Notes: generated from the sequence alone by a model not told the origin. Shown: positions 35,021 through 44,468, counted from the first letter of the stretch. The stretch: DNA of 64,000 nt from an uncultured Collinsella sp. (GCA_900540875.1 UQHT01000006.1:46879-110878); one strand, 5' to 3'. Program-made: numbers and translations.

Positions 35021-35743
35021 ATGCTCAAGATTATTGCCTGCGACGATGACGTCGCTTTTCTAGATAGACTGCACCGGATGATCGACCGTTGGTCGATCGA
35101 GACGGGCACGGCGGTCGATGTTGCGCTCGTCACGCGCGGCGAGGACCTGCTGGCGCGCCATGCCGCGTCGCGCGCCGACATCATCCTGCTCGACATGATC
35201 ATGCCGCTCGTCAACGGCATGGACACCGCACGCGAATTGCGCCAGGCCGACACCGCCGTGCGCCTGGTGTTCCTTACCTCGTCGCCCGAGTTTGCACTGG
35301 AGTCCTACGAGGTCCGCGCCTTCGACTATCTGCTCAAGCCCGTGACTTACGAACGCCTGGCGCAGTTACTCGACGAACTTTCGAGCATGCGCCCGGCGGC
35401 AACCGACGAGCTCGTGATCAAAACGTCCTTTGGCTACCACGCCCTGCGCCTGTCCGACATCGAATATGCCGAGGCGCGCAACAAGCACGTGGTCTTCCAC
35501 CTGCGCGACGGACGCGATATCGAGGCACTCGAGTCGTTCCGCAGCGTCGAGGACCGTTTGGCGCAAAATGCCACCTTCTTTAAATGCCACCGTAGCTACC
35601 AGGTCAACTTGCGCAACATCGACCACTTCGATCGCACGGACATCGTCATGCGCTCCGGCGCGTGCATTCCGCTGTCGCGCAGCAGCAAGCAGGGGTTCCA
35701 AGACGCCTACTTTGCGGTGCGCTTCGAGGGCGGGAGGCGCTGA
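35021..35743 (+). CDS. LytTR-type response regulator
   Basis: 240 aa from ATG 35021 (GGGGG seven bases upstream); the frame extends upstream to 34934 without a start signal. Receiver domain (1-120): acidic DDD at 8-10, phosphoacceptor Asp58 in IILLDMIMPL, and KPV near 110. The C-terminal LytTR DNA-binding domain (about 135-240): YHALRLSDIEYAEARNKHVV, then FFKCHRSYQVNLRNID. Its partner is the sensor kinase overlapping it by one base (TGATG). These pairs control quorum-type, bacteriocin or cell-envelope traits. Confidence 0.95.
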   Translation: MLKIIACDDDVAFLDRLHRMIDRWSIETGTAVDVALVTRGEDLLARHAASRADIILLDMIMPLVNGMDTARELRQADTAVRLVFLTSSPEFALESYEVRAFDYLLKPVTYERLAQLLDELSSMRPAATDELVIKTSFGYHALRLSDIEYAEARNKHVVFHLRDGRDIEALESFRSVEDRLAQNATFFKCHRSYQVNLRNIDHFDRTDIVMRSGACIPLSRSSKQGFQDAYFAVRFEGGRR

Positions 35744-37020
35744 TGATCTCCTCGGTCGAAATGGTCCTTTGGGCAATCCACCACGCCACAACGCTACTCT
35801 TTGGCGTCTTTGCTTCGGCGGCGCTATGCGGTATCGAAATCAATCGACGCCATGCACTCGAGTTGGTGGGGGTCGGAGCCGCAACCGGCGCTGCCTTTTC
35901 GATCGCCAATGTCGTTGGCGGAGAGCTTTTTGCCCGTCAGGTCTATCCGCTCGTCGTGCACCTGCCGCTTACCGTCTACCTGTGTGCGCGCTACCGTCTG
36001 AGCCCGCTGCTCGCGGCATTGGGCGTCACCAGCGCCTATCTGAGCTGTCAGTTCAGCAACTGGATGGGCATCGCCGCCTTTGCCGCAACCGATTCGCAGA
36101 TCGCGTACTATCTGGCGCGCATCGCGACCACGCTCGGCGTCTTTGCCGTCCTGCTGCATTGGGCCGGCGACATTGGACCCCGCCTGGCGATTAAAAGCCC
36201 CACCGAGCTGAGCATCCTTTTAATCCTGCCGCTCGTCTATTACATCTTTGACTACGCCACCAACGTCTACACCACGCTGTTCCACTCGGGCTCGGTGGTG
36301 ACAGTTGAGTTTTTGGCATTTGCGCTCTGTGCCTTCTATCTTATGTTTCTTGCCGTTTACCTGCGCGAATACGAAGAAAAGGAAACCGCCGAGCGAGAGC
36401 GTTGGATGCTCGAAACCCGCGACAGCGCCGCCATCAAAGAGCTCGAGGCTTGGCGTCAATCTGGGCGCGAGCTGTCGATTCTTCGCCACGATATGCGCCA
36501 CTTCCTACGCGGCCTGGCCACTTTAATTGAGGAGGGCCACACCGACGAGGCGCTCAAACGCATCGATGAGCTCTGCGAAGCCGGCGACCGCACCGCCGTA
36601 CGCCGCTTCTGTGCCAACGAGACCGTAAACATCGCGCTTTCGTCATTCAACTCAGATATCAATAGAAACGGCATTACCGCCAACCTGCGCGCCGCCGTAC
36701 CCGAAACCGTCCACGTAGGTGACGCCGACCTGTTTAGCGTGCTCTCAAATGCCTTGGAAAACGCTATCACCGCCGCAAGCGCCGCATCCCAAGGAAAGCG
36801 ATTCGTCGACCTTGACCTGCGACTTGAGGACGGCCAGCTGTTGCTGTTAGTTTCCAACACGTTTGACCGCGCGCCGCGCATGGTCGACGGCATGCCCGTG
36901 ACCCGGCATGCGGGCCACGGCTTTGGAACCAAGAGCATCAAACTTGCCGTGGAGCGCATGAACGGCAACTGCCAGTTCCGCATTAACGGCGATCGGTTTG
37001 AGCTGCGCGCTGTGATGTAG
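35743..37020 (+). CDS. AgrC/ComD-like sensor histidine kinase
   Basis: 425 aa from ATG 35743, overlapping the regulator stop, with GGGAGG upstream. Six or seven transmembrane helices fill residues 1-210. Then comes a coiled stretch (EYEEKETAERERWMLE), a phosphoacceptor His in LSILRHDMRHFLRG, an N box SVLSNALENAITAAS and a G box GHGFGTKS. This is the HATPase_c_5 type (GHKL) of AgrC/ComD-like kinases. The sensed signal is not encoded next to it: no pheromone-like short ORF is evident upstream. Confidence 0.93.
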   Translation: MISSVEMVLWAIHHATTLLFGVFASAALCGIEINRRHALELVGVGAATGAAFSIANVVGGELFARQVYPLVVHLPLTVYLCARYRLSPLLAALGVTSAYLSCQFSNWMGIAAFAATDSQIAYYLARIATTLGVFAVLLHWAGDIGPRLAIKSPTELSILLILPLVYYIFDYATNVYTTLFHSGSVVTVEFLAFALCAFYLMFLAVYLREYEEKETAERERWMLETRDSAAIKELEAWRQSGRELSILRHDMRHFLRGLATLIEEGHTDEALKRIDELCEAGDRTAVRRFCANETVNIALSSFNSDINRNGITANLRAAVPETVHVGDADLFSVLSNALENAITAASAASQGKRFVDLDLRLEDGQLLLLVSNTFDRAPRMVDGMPVTRHAGHGFGTKSIKLAVERMNGNCQFRINGDRFELRAVM

Positions 37021-37084
37021 AAGTACGGCGCCGATCTCGCGGCGCGCCTCGCCCGCCAGGCAATCGCTCGCCGGTGCCGATCCG

Positions 37085-37660
37085 CTACAGTGGAGCGACC
37101 GCCGGGGTCAGCTGCTTGATGTAGGCCCACATGCGCTGCTTGGCCGCTTTGTCGGTCAGCGCCGCCTCAAAGCCATCGAGCGCGAGCACGCGGCGGCCCT
37201 GCACATGGGCGACCAGACCGGGCTTGAGCATGGCGGTGTCGAAGTCATCAATCGCCACGAGCATATCGGCGTAGGTTTCGCGCATGACATCGGCCGCGCT
37301 GTTATCGAGCAGCAGCACCGCCTCGGGATCCAGAGCCTCAAGCGCCTCGCGGAACAGCTCGCACGGCAGCGTCTCGCCCACCGCGACCGCTCCGTCGCCT
37401 GCGCCGGCGACGCTTGCCAGCACGCAAAAATCCTCGGGCGCGTAGCCGATGGCCCCAAGCGCCTTGCGCAGCGCAGCACCGTCCGGACCGGCAGCCAGCT
37501 CGCCGCCCGAACGCTCGGCCTCGTCCAAATCGCCTTTGACCAGCACGATCGGCGAGCACGCGTTGCCCACGATGCGCACGCCACGGACCGCAAGCGATGT
37601 GAGCTCCTGCTCGGCCGCCTGGGCGATGGCTTCTTTTTTCTGGCTTTGTGACGTGGACAT
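37085..37660 (-). CDS. Conserved hypothetical, weakly UDG-like
   Basis: 191 aa from ATG 37660 (GGAGAGCGC upstream; a start at 37690 is possible). Soluble. The order of motifs, GGELAAGPDGAALRKALGAI, then FCVLASV, then LFREALEALDPEAVLLLDN, faintly recalls family 4/5 uracil-DNA glycosylases (the glycosylase GxxFVGRAG, ITNVVKC and LxxEIxxLxPxxIVxLG steps), but the catalytic Cys cluster motifs are absent. So it may be a degenerate member with another role, or unrelated. Convergent with the sensor kinase gene. Confidence 0.6.
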   Translation of the reverse strand: MSTSQSQKKEAIAQAAEQELTSLAVRGVRIVGNACSPIVLVKGDLDEAERSGGELAAGPDGAALRKALGAIGYAPEDFCVLASVAGAGDGAVAVGETLPCELFREALEALDPEAVLLLDNSAADVMRETYADMLVAIDDFDTAMLKPGLVAHVQGRRVLALDGFEAALTDKAAKQRMWAYIKQLTPAVAPL

Positions 37661-37796
37661 GCGCTCTCCAATCGTTTGCGTGCCCACCATTATATAAAAG
37701 AGCTGCCCGCGAGTGGTTGCTTTGCGGGCGGCTGGGTATAAGCACGGTCGTACTGAGTTTTACGCGGCCGAGCCGCGTCGTATTATGGAGGTCACC

Positions 37797-38117
37797 ATGG
37801 CTGACATTAAGCAGATTACCCCCGAGAACTTCGATTCCATCGTTAACGACAGCCTACCCGTGCTGGTCGATTTTTGGGCGCCCTGGTGCGGGCCCTGCCG
37901 ATCGCTCTCGCCCATCGTGGACGAGGTAGCCGATGAGCTGGCGGGCAAGCTTGCCGTTGCCAAATGCAACGTCGACGACAACCAGGACCTGGCCATGAAG
38001 TATGGCGTCATGAGCATCCCCACGCTGATTGTGTTTAAGAACGGCGAGGAGATTGACCGCTCGGTTGGCGCTCTGCCCAAGGCGAGGCTGCAGGCGCTGC
38101 TGGAGAAGCATCTGTAA
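37797..38117 (+). CDS. trxA: Thioredoxin
   Basis: 106 aa from ATG 37797 (GGAGG five bases upstream; in-frame ATG 37785 is before that site). Active site FWAPWCGPCRSLSPI, cis-Pro in SIPTLIVFKNGEE, standard length. Cytosolic disulfide reductase. Stand-alone, followed by a good terminator. Divergent from the 37085 gene. Confidence 0.98.
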   Translation: MADIKQITPENFDSIVNDSLPVLVDFWAPWCGPCRSLSPIVDEVADELAGKLAVAKCNVDDNQDLAMKYGVMSIPTLIVFKNGEEIDRSVGALPKARLQALLEKHL

Positions 38118-38228
38118 TACGCTTGTTACTTGCCCGCCGTCCATGAGCGGTTTTGCACCGCTCGCCGGACTGCCGGGTGCGGCGCGTGCGACCATGGATA
38201 GTATGGTAGTTACAAACAGCCCCCAGTG

Positions 38229-38266
38229 AACGGGTGCGAGTCGCACAGACTCGCACCCGTTTTCTT
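38229..38266 (+). terminator. trxA-side terminator
   Basis: AACGGGTGCGAGTC/GACTCGCACCCGTT, 5-nt loop, followed by TTCTTA. Confidence 0.85.
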
Positions 38267-38338
38267 ATGCAGCGGCGCGCAGAGCGGGCGTAGTAAAATC
38301 TGAATCACTGGATTACCGTCCACACAAGGAGATTTCCC

Positions 38339-38587
38339 ATGCATGATGTTGGAATGAACATGAGCCAGCTTGCCATGAGCGTCAAGCAGGTCGACGACAC
38401 CATCGAGCTCGCTCACGAGTGGAGCCATCAGTTGCTGCATGCGACCGAGAATTTTGACATGGAGCGCATCGGCGCCAAGCTCGAGGCAGCCATGGCCGCG
38501 CTGCACGAGGCCCACGACGCACTCGAGGGCTACGAAGAGGCCATCGAGGCCGACCACAACTCCGTCGGCTCCGTGAAGCTGGTGTAA
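38339..38587 (+). CDS. Small acidic helical protein before nikR
   Basis: 82 aa; ATG 38339 (AAGGAG nine bases upstream). Rich in Glu, Ala, His and Met with a heptad-like pattern, for example MERIGAKLEAAMAALHEAHD, so probably one or two helices. There are several His residues, but no recognised metal motif. One base separates its stop from the nikR GTG, so the genes are co-transcribed and probably translated together. Perhaps a nickel-handling helper, an inference only from position. Confidence 0.7.
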   Translation: MHDVGMNMSQLAMSVKQVDDTIELAHEWSHQLLHATENFDMERIGAKLEAAMAALHEAHDALEGYEEAIEADHNSVGSVKLV

Positions 38588-38588
38588 C

Positions 38589-39101
38589 GTGGCCGAACAC
38601 GAGCACGGCTGCGGGTACGAGCACGAGCATCCGCACGGGGCGGACGGTGACGCAGGCTGCCACTGTAGTGGCTCCGGCTCCGAGCTGGTCCGCTTTTCGG
38701 TTACCGCACCGGACGACCTGCTGCGCCGTTTTGACGAACAGATCGCGCGCCGCGGCGACGTGGCCAACCGCTCCGAGGCCGTGCGCGACCTGATTCGCGC
38801 CTCGATCGCCAAGGAGCAGATGCGCACGCCCGATGAGCATGTTATCGGGTCGCTCACCATGATCTACGACCACCATACCGGCGACCTGACGCGCCGTCTG
38901 GACGAAGTGCAGCACGACTACACCGACGAGATCGTATCGACCATGCACGTGCATCTGGATCACCACAACTGCTTAGAGATTCTGGCGCTCAAGGGTCGCG
39001 GCGAGCGCGTCTACGAACTAGCCGACCGCCTGCTGGGCCTGCGCGGCGTTAAGCACGGTGAGCTCACGTGCGCCGCCACCAAGCAGAGCCTGGGGCTGTA
39101 G
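38589..39101 (+). CDS. nikR: Nickel-responsive regulator NikR with a His/Cys-rich N-terminus
   Basis: 170 aa, GTG 38589. The N-terminal about 30 residues (six His, three Cys in the first 26) are extra to typical NikR (about 133-148 aa). Then comes the ribbon-helix-helix DNA-binding domain (VRFSVTAPDDLLRRFDEQIA) and the ACT-like nickel-binding domain with STMHVHLDHHNCLEILALKG, which carries the His and Cys ligands. NikR represses nickel uptake genes when nickel is bound. It heads the hyp gene region, so here it may tune hydrogenase maturation. Confidence 0.93.
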   Translation: MAEHEHGCGYEHEHPHGADGDAGCHCSGSGSELVRFSVTAPDDLLRRFDEQIARRGDVANRSEAVRDLIRASIAKEQMRTPDEHVIGSLTMIYDHHTGDLTRRLDEVQHDYTDEIVSTMHVHLDHHNCLEILALKGRGERVYELADRLLGLRGVKHGELTCAATKQSLGL

Positions 39102-39143
39102 CGCACCTGTCCCTATTTGGTCGGTTTTGATGAGGGGTGTCGC

Positions 39144-41612
39144 ATGCGACATGTGCATATTCATGTGACGGGCATTGTGCAGGGCGTTGGCATGCGGCCG
39201 TTTGTGTATCGCGAGGCCATGGCGCATGGCATTTGCGGATGGGTGCTCAACGCGGGCGACGGCGTGCATATCGAGGCGCACGCCTGTGCCGAGGCGGTTG
39301 ACGGATTTGTCGCTGCGCTTTCCGAGCATGCGCCCGCGGCAGCCCGCGTAGAGCATGTCGAGGTTGTGGACCTGGCAGCCAACGGTTGGGATGCCGCCAA
39401 TGAAGAGGGTTTTCGCATCGTAGCATCGCAGAACCAGACCGCGCACACGACGCTCGTCTCGCCCGATATCGCCACCTGCGACGATTGCCTGCGCGAGCTG
39501 TTCGATCCCGCCGACCGACGCTATCACTACCCCTTTATCAACTGCACTAACTGCGGCCCACGCTTTACCATCATCCGATCGCTGCCTTATGACCGAGCGG
39601 CCACGTCGATGGATTGTTTTCCCATGTGTCCCAAGTGCGCCGCGGAGTATGCCGACCCACTCGACCGGCGTTTTCACGCGCAGCCCGATGCCTGCTTTGA
39701 TTGCGGGCCGCATATCATGTGGCGCGAAGCGAGCGTGGGCGATGAGCCGGGCGAAGCCGCCGCGTCGCTGGCCGTCGGCACCACGCGCGAGACCAGCGAC
39801 GCCATTATCGACCGCTGCGTTGAGCTGCTGGCCGTTGGTGGCATCGTCGCCATCAAGGGCCTGGGCGGATTCCATCTATCCTGTGACGCCTCCAACGAGC
39901 AGGCGGTAGCCGAGCTTCGCCGCCGTAAACGCCGCAGCAACAAGCCACTTGCCGTTATGGTGCGCAGCCTTGCCGACGTTGAACGCCTGTGCCATATCAG
40001 CGACGTTGAGCGCGACTTGCTGGCCGGCAGCATTCGCCCCATTGTGCTGCTGCGCCGACGTGCTGTTTGCGAGAGCGGCGATTCCCCCGACGCCCTCGCG
40101 CTCGCGCCGTCCGTCGCGCACGACCTTCCCGAGCTCGGTGTTATGCTCCCCTACACCCCGCTTCAGCATCTGTTGCTTGCCGCGGCAGAAGCCTGCGGTA
40201 TGCACGCGCTCGTCATGACCAGCGGAAACCTGAGCGAAGAGCCCATCGAGACCGACGACGACCTTGCCTGGGAACACCTCGTTGCCGCCGGCATCGCCGA
40301 TGCGTTGCTCGGCAACGACCGCGCGATCCTCTCGCGCTGCGACGACTCTGTAGTGCGCGTGGTCGACGGCGCCGTTATGCCCGTGCGCCGCGCTCGCGGA
40401 TATGCACCCCAGCCGCTGCCGTTGCCGGCGCTCGACGGCGCTCCGTCCTGCGTGCTCGCCTGCGGGCCACAACAAAAGGCCACGATTGCGCTCACGCGTG
40501 AAGAGACGAACGGCGAGGCAACCTGTTTTGTGTCGCAGCATATCGGCGATGTTGAAAACGGCGAGACCTTCGATGCCTGGAACGCCGCGCGCACGCGCTT
40601 GGAAGATCTCTTTGACTTGGCGCCCGCCGCCTTGGCCTGCGATTTGCACCCCAGCTATCTATCGAGCCAGTGGGCGCGCGAGCAGGCACGGGAGCACAAT
40701 CTGCCGCTCGTCGAGGTGCAGCACCATCATGCGCATATCGCGAGCGTAATGGCCGAGGCCATCGCCGCGGGCCAGCTTACAACCGACGCGCGTGTCCTTG
40801 GCATCGCCTTTGACGGCACCGGCGCCGGCACCGATGGGACCATTTGGGGCGGCGAGTTTCTTGTTGCCGGCCTTGGCGGCTTTGAGCGCGCCGCGCATTT
40901 GCGCACCTGGGCGCTCCCCGGCGGGGCGGCCTCCGTGCGCGACGCCCGCCGCAACGCCTTTGCCCTGCTCAGTGAGCTCGGCCTGCTCGAGCACCCAGGC
41001 GCCGCTCGGCTTTTGGACAGCCTCGACGAGCAAACGCGCAGCGTGACAGCCACCATGATCGAGCGCGGCATCAACAGCCCGCGTACCAGCAGCATGGGGC
41101 GTCTCTTTGATGCCGCGGCAGCAATTCTGGGCATCTGCGACAAGGCAACCTACGAGGGCGAGCCTGCCATAGAACTCGAAGCCGCCGCCTGGCGCGCGTT
41201 CAGCAGTGAAAGTGCCTGCCCCACCGGCAATATGGCCAGCTTTTCCGTAACCGAATCATCCCGTCCGGACGACTTCCATGTTCTGAACTCCAGACCGCTT
41301 TTTGAGGCGCTTTTGGAGGGAATCAGGACCGGCGTGCCCGCCGGCAAGCTCGCGCTCGACTTCCATGTCACCATCGCACGCGCGTCGGCCCGCATCGCAA
41401 GCGAGATCTGCGTCCGTGAAGACCTCGACACCGTCGCGCTCTCGGGCGGCGTGTTCATGAACCGACTTTTGCTTCGGCTCCTTACCCACGAACTCAAAGA
41501 CGCCAGTCTTGCCGTCTTGGTCTCCCACGCCGTGCCCGTCAACGACGGCTGCATCGCCTACGGTCAGGCCGCCATCGCTCGCGCTCGCCTCGCGCAGACA
41601 GCATCGCGATAG
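39144..41612 (+). CDS. hypF: Carbamoyltransferase HypF
   Basis: 822 aa from ATG 39144 (GAGGGG six bases upstream). Domains: acylphosphatase (residues 1-90, VQGVGMRPFVYR); two zinc-finger-like CXXC-X18-CXXC repeats (CDDC-CTNC, CPKC-CFDC; about 110-190); a YrdC-like domain (about 200-380, KGLGGFHLSCDA); and the Kae1-like domain with VQHHHAHIASVM and GGVFMNRLLLRLL. It makes the carbamoyl group that HypE dehydrates to cyanide for the [NiFe] active site. Follows nikR by 42 bp. Confidence 0.97.
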   Translation: MRHVHIHVTGIVQGVGMRPFVYREAMAHGICGWVLNAGDGVHIEAHACAEAVDGFVAALSEHAPAAARVEHVEVVDLAANGWDAANEEGFRIVASQNQTAHTTLVSPDIATCDDCLRELFDPADRRYHYPFINCTNCGPRFTIIRSLPYDRAATSMDCFPMCPKCAAEYADPLDRRFHAQPDACFDCGPHIMWREASVGDEPGEAAASLAVGTTRETSDAIIDRCVELLAVGGIVAIKGLGGFHLSCDASNEQAVAELRRRKRRSNKPLAVMVRSLADVERLCHISDVERDLLAGSIRPIVLLRRRAVCESGDSPDALALAPSVAHDLPELGVMLPYTPLQHLLLAAAEACGMHALVMTSGNLSEEPIETDDDLAWEHLVAAGIADALLGNDRAILSRCDDSVVRVVDGAVMPVRRARGYAPQPLPLPALDGAPSCVLACGPQQKATIALTREETNGEATCFVSQHIGDVENGETFDAWNAARTRLEDLFDLAPAALACDLHPSYLSSQWAREQAREHNLPLVEVQHHHAHIASVMAEAIAAGQLTTDARVLGIAFDGTGAGTDGTIWGGEFLVAGLGGFERAAHLRTWALPGGAASVRDARRNAFALLSELGLLEHPGAARLLDSLDEQTRSVTATMIERGINSPRTSSMGRLFDAAAAILGICDKATYEGEPAIELEAAAWRAFSSESACPTGNMASFSVTESSRPDDFHVLNSRPLFEALLEGIRTGVPAGKLALDFHVTIARASARIASEICVREDLDTVALSGGVFMNRLLLRLLTHELKDASLAVLVSHAVPVNDGCIAYGQAAIARARLAQTASR

Positions 41613-41743
41613 GCTGTTTTGCCAGCCTGCGCGCCGCCGTCTCACAGGTGTAACGCGTTTGCTCGTGACTCCCGCGAGCGCTACCATCAACTGATGGGTA
41701 ATTAGGCGCCTATCCAGCGCAAAACGTATAAAAGGGGAACATT

Positions 41744-42004
41744 ATGTGCCTTGCCGTTCCCGGTAAAGTGGTCAAACGCGACGACGACCTTAAGGCGACC
41801 GTCGACATGATGGGCATCGAGCGCCCCGTTTCGCTGCGCCTCGTGCCGACGGCACAGGTAGGCGACTATATTCTCGTGCACGCCGGCTTTGGCATTCAGA
41901 TTGTCGACGAGCAGGAGGCGCAGGAGACGCTCGACCTGGTCAACACCATGACCGAACTGGTCGAAGAAGACCAGCTGGCCACCAACCCGGCGGAGGCTTA
42001 CTAG
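41744..42004 (+). CDS. hypC: Hydrogenase maturation chaperone HypC
   Basis: 86 aa. MCLAVPGKV carries the essential Cys2, followed by the beta-barrel. It carries the Fe(CN)2CO unit with HypD to the hydrogenase large subunit. Its stop overlaps the hypD GTG (TAGTG), so they are translated together. Confidence 0.97.
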   Translation: MCLAVPGKVVKRDDDLKATVDMMGIERPVSLRLVPTAQVGDYILVHAGFGIQIVDEQEAQETLDLVNTMTELVEEDQLATNPAEAY

Positions 42005-43119
42005 TGGCGGCCGGACAGCCGGCTCGCTCCGGTATCGACTTCTCGGCATTCCGCGATCCCAAGCTGGCTCGCGAGCTCATCGAGCGCATCCGTGAACTCG
42101 TCGGCGACCGCGCCATCAACCTTATGGAAGTCTGCGGCACGCACACCGTGAGCATCGGTCGCTATGGCTTTCGCTCCATTATGCCTGCCGGGCTCAAACT
42201 GCTGAGCGGTCCGGGTTGCCCCGTCTGCGTTACCGCCAACCGCGATATCGACCATGCAATCGCGCTCGCCAAGATGGACGGCGCCATCATCACCACCTTT
42301 GGCGACATGATGCGCGTGCCCGGGTCGTCTACCTCGCTCGCCGCGCAAAAGGCGGCGGGGCGCGATATTCGCATTGTGTACTCCCCGCTCGATGCACTCG
42401 ATATCGCCGAACACAACCCCGATCGCCCGGTCATCTTTATGGGCGTCGGCTTTGAGACCACGACGCCCACCATCGCCGCCGCCATTTTGGAGGCCGATGC
42501 ACGCGGACTCCAGAACTTCTCGGTCTATTGCGCCCACAAGACCACGCCGCCGGCGCTGCGCGCCATCGCCAACGATCCCGAGACCACTATCGACGGCTTT
42601 ATCCTTCCGGGACACGTCGCCACCATCACGGGCTTAGCCCCCTTTGACTTTTTGGTCGATGAGTTCAATACCCCGGGTGTGGTCACCGGATTTGAGCCGG
42701 TCGATATTCTGCAGGGCATCTGCATGCTGGTCCAGATGGTTGTTGAGGGGCAGCCCGCAATCGACAACGCCTACCGCCGTGGCGTCAACGCAGACGGCAA
42801 CCCCGTGGCGCGCCAGCTGGTCGAGCAGGTGTTTGAGCCATGCGACACCACGTGGCGTGGGCTGGGGCCGATTGCCAACTCGGGCCTTTCCATCCGCCCC
42901 GAGGGCTCGCGCTTTGATGCCCGCACTCGCTTTGACGTACCCGTTGAGACGACGGTCGAGCCGCGTGGGTGCCGTTGCGGCGACGTGCTGCGCGGGGCCA
43001 TTACGCCGAGCGACTGCCCTCTGTTCGGCCGCGCTTGTACACCCGAGCATCCCATCGGCCCCTGCATGGTGAGTTCCGAGGGCAGCTGTGCAGCATATTT
43101 CCGCTACCGAGGCTGTTAG
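42004..43119 (+). CDS. hypD: Fe-cyanide assembly scaffold HypD
   Basis: 371 aa, GTG 42004. Conserved motifs: MEVCGTHTVSIGRYG, GPGCPVCVT, FETTTPT-region, and CRCGDVLRG with a C-terminal CMVSSEGSCAAYFRYRGC holding the 4Fe-4S cysteines. With HypC and HypE it builds Fe(CN)2CO. After its stop lies unit E of the variable-stem element and, 217 bp on, hypE. Confidence 0.97.
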   Translation: MAAGQPARSGIDFSAFRDPKLARELIERIRELVGDRAINLMEVCGTHTVSIGRYGFRSIMPAGLKLLSGPGCPVCVTANRDIDHAIALAKMDGAIITTFGDMMRVPGSSTSLAAQKAAGRDIRIVYSPLDALDIAEHNPDRPVIFMGVGFETTTPTIAAAILEADARGLQNFSVYCAHKTTPPALRAIANDPETTIDGFILPGHVATITGLAPFDFLVDEFNTPGVVTGFEPVDILQGICMLVQMVVEGQPAIDNAYRRGVNADGNPVARQLVEQVFEPCDTTWRGLGPIANSGLSIRPEGSRFDARTRFDVPVETTVEPRGCRCGDVLRGAITPSDCPLFGRACTPEHPIGPCMVSSEGSCAAYFRYRGC

Positions 43120-43266
43120 GTTCCGCCGTTCTAACGAACGGCGGACCGGTCGACGCTGCGCGCCATTCAGGCGAAGTGATTTGCCTTTCAATCGTCGGCT
43201 GCGGGCAAAAGCCCAGCAGCCTCCTCTTTCAAGGCAACTCACTTCGCCTGAATGGCGCTCGCTGAC
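43119..43266 (+). repeat. Variable-stem hairpin element, unit E (hypD)
   Basis: Plus sense: the G of the hypD TAG, a small hairpin (CCGCCGTTC/GAACGGCGG, 4-nt loop), CGACGCTGCGC, then a long hairpin with a perfect 20-bp outer stem (43160-43179 with 43239-43258), inner TTGCCTT/AAGGCAA and GGCTGC/GCAGCC tips, ending CGCTCGCTG. The only plus-oriented copy. It lies in the middle of the hypCDE run. Confidence 0.9.
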
Positions 43267-43335
43267 TTTTACTTAACATCGATTCTGCCACACTCAGCTA
43301 TTGCCGACCCCTCCCCCACGATTGGAGTTTTCGAT

Positions 43336-44370
43336 ATGTCCCGTACTGCCACCGATAGCACTGTCCTGTTGGGCCACGGCTCTGGCGGCCAGATGATGAA
43401 ACGCATCATCGATGAGGTCTTTTTGGATGCCTTTGGGTCGCCCGAACTGCTCGAGGGCAACGATGCCGGCGTCGCTGCGCTGCCCGCGAGCGGGCGCATC
43501 GCCATGTCGACCGACAGCTTTGTAGTCTCGCCGCAGTTCTTCCCCGGCGGCAATATCGGCCGACTCGCCGTGTGCGGAACCGTCAACGACGTCGCGACCT
43601 CGGGCGCTAATGTGCGCTACCTCTCATGCGGCTTTATCCTCGAAGAGGGCTATCCCATGGACAAGCTGCGCCAGATTGTGCAGACCATGGCCGAAACGGC
43701 ACATGAGGCAGGCGTGAAGATTATCACCGGCGACACCAAGGTGGTCGAGCGTGGCGGTGCCGACGGCGTCTACATCAATACCGCTGGCGTAGGCGAGGTG
43801 CCCGCAGGCGTGACGCTCAGCGGTGCCAACTGCCGGCCCGGCGACGTCATCCTGGTGTCGGGCACACTCGGCGACCACGGCATCGCCATCATGAGCCAAC
43901 GCGAGGGCCTGGCGTTTTCGAGCACCATCGAAAGCGATGCCGCGCCGCTCAACCACCTGATTGCCGATATGCTTGCCGCAGCACCCGAAACACGCTGCTT
44001 CCGCGACCCCACGCGCGGTGGCCTGGCGTCCACGCTCAACGAATTTGCGCAGGCCAGCGGCGTTGCCATGGAAATCGACGAGGATGCCGTGCCCGTGCGC
44101 CCCGACGTGCAGGCAGCCTGCGAGATGCTCGGCTACGATGTGTTGCAGGTGGCAAACGAGGGCAAGATGGTCGCTGTGGTGCCGGCCGAACAGGCAGATG
44201 CGGCACTGGCCGCCATGCGCGCCGCCCGCTACGGCGAGAATGCCGCGATTATCGGCCGCGTGCTGCCGCTTGTCGAGGGCGCCCGTCCCGCCGTGCGCGT
44301 ACGCACCGGCTGGGGCTCGACCCGTATCCTCGACATGCTCGTGGGAGAGCAGCTGCCGAGGATTTGCTAA
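43336..44370 (+). CDS. hypE: Carbamoyl dehydratase HypE
   Basis: 344 aa from ATG 43336 (GGAG eight bases upstream). AIR-synthase-like ATP-binding fold: LLGHGSGGQMMKRII, SVATS-like segment DVATSGANVRYLSCGFILEEG and IITGDTKVVERG, and the C-terminal PRIC whose Cys carries the carbamoyl/cyanide group. Ends at 44370. The last 57 bases recur at 51277-51333. Confidence 0.97.
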   Translation: MSRTATDSTVLLGHGSGGQMMKRIIDEVFLDAFGSPELLEGNDAGVAALPASGRIAMSTDSFVVSPQFFPGGNIGRLAVCGTVNDVATSGANVRYLSCGFILEEGYPMDKLRQIVQTMAETAHEAGVKIITGDTKVVERGGADGVYINTAGVGEVPAGVTLSGANCRPGDVILVSGTLGDHGIAIMSQREGLAFSSTIESDAAPLNHLIADMLAAAPETRCFRDPTRGGLASTLNEFAQASGVAMEIDEDAVPVRPDVQAACEMLGYDVLQVANEGKMVAVVPAEQADAALAAMRAARYGENAAIIGRVLPLVEGARPAVRVRTGWGSTRILDMLVGEQLPRIC

Positions 44371-44428
44371 CGTCATCTGTGTGCCACCGCGCTTTGAGCA
44401 CTGAGCTTTTGACCCGCTCAGCACAAGA

Positions 44429-44468
44429 GGCCCCCGCGACCGAGTTGAATCAGTCGCAGGGGCCTTGC
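44429..44468. terminator. Bidirectional terminator candidate after hypE
   Basis: GGCCCCCGCGAC/GTCGCAGGGGCC with one bulge, between converging hypE and the 44490 gene; T-run weak. Confidence 0.55.
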
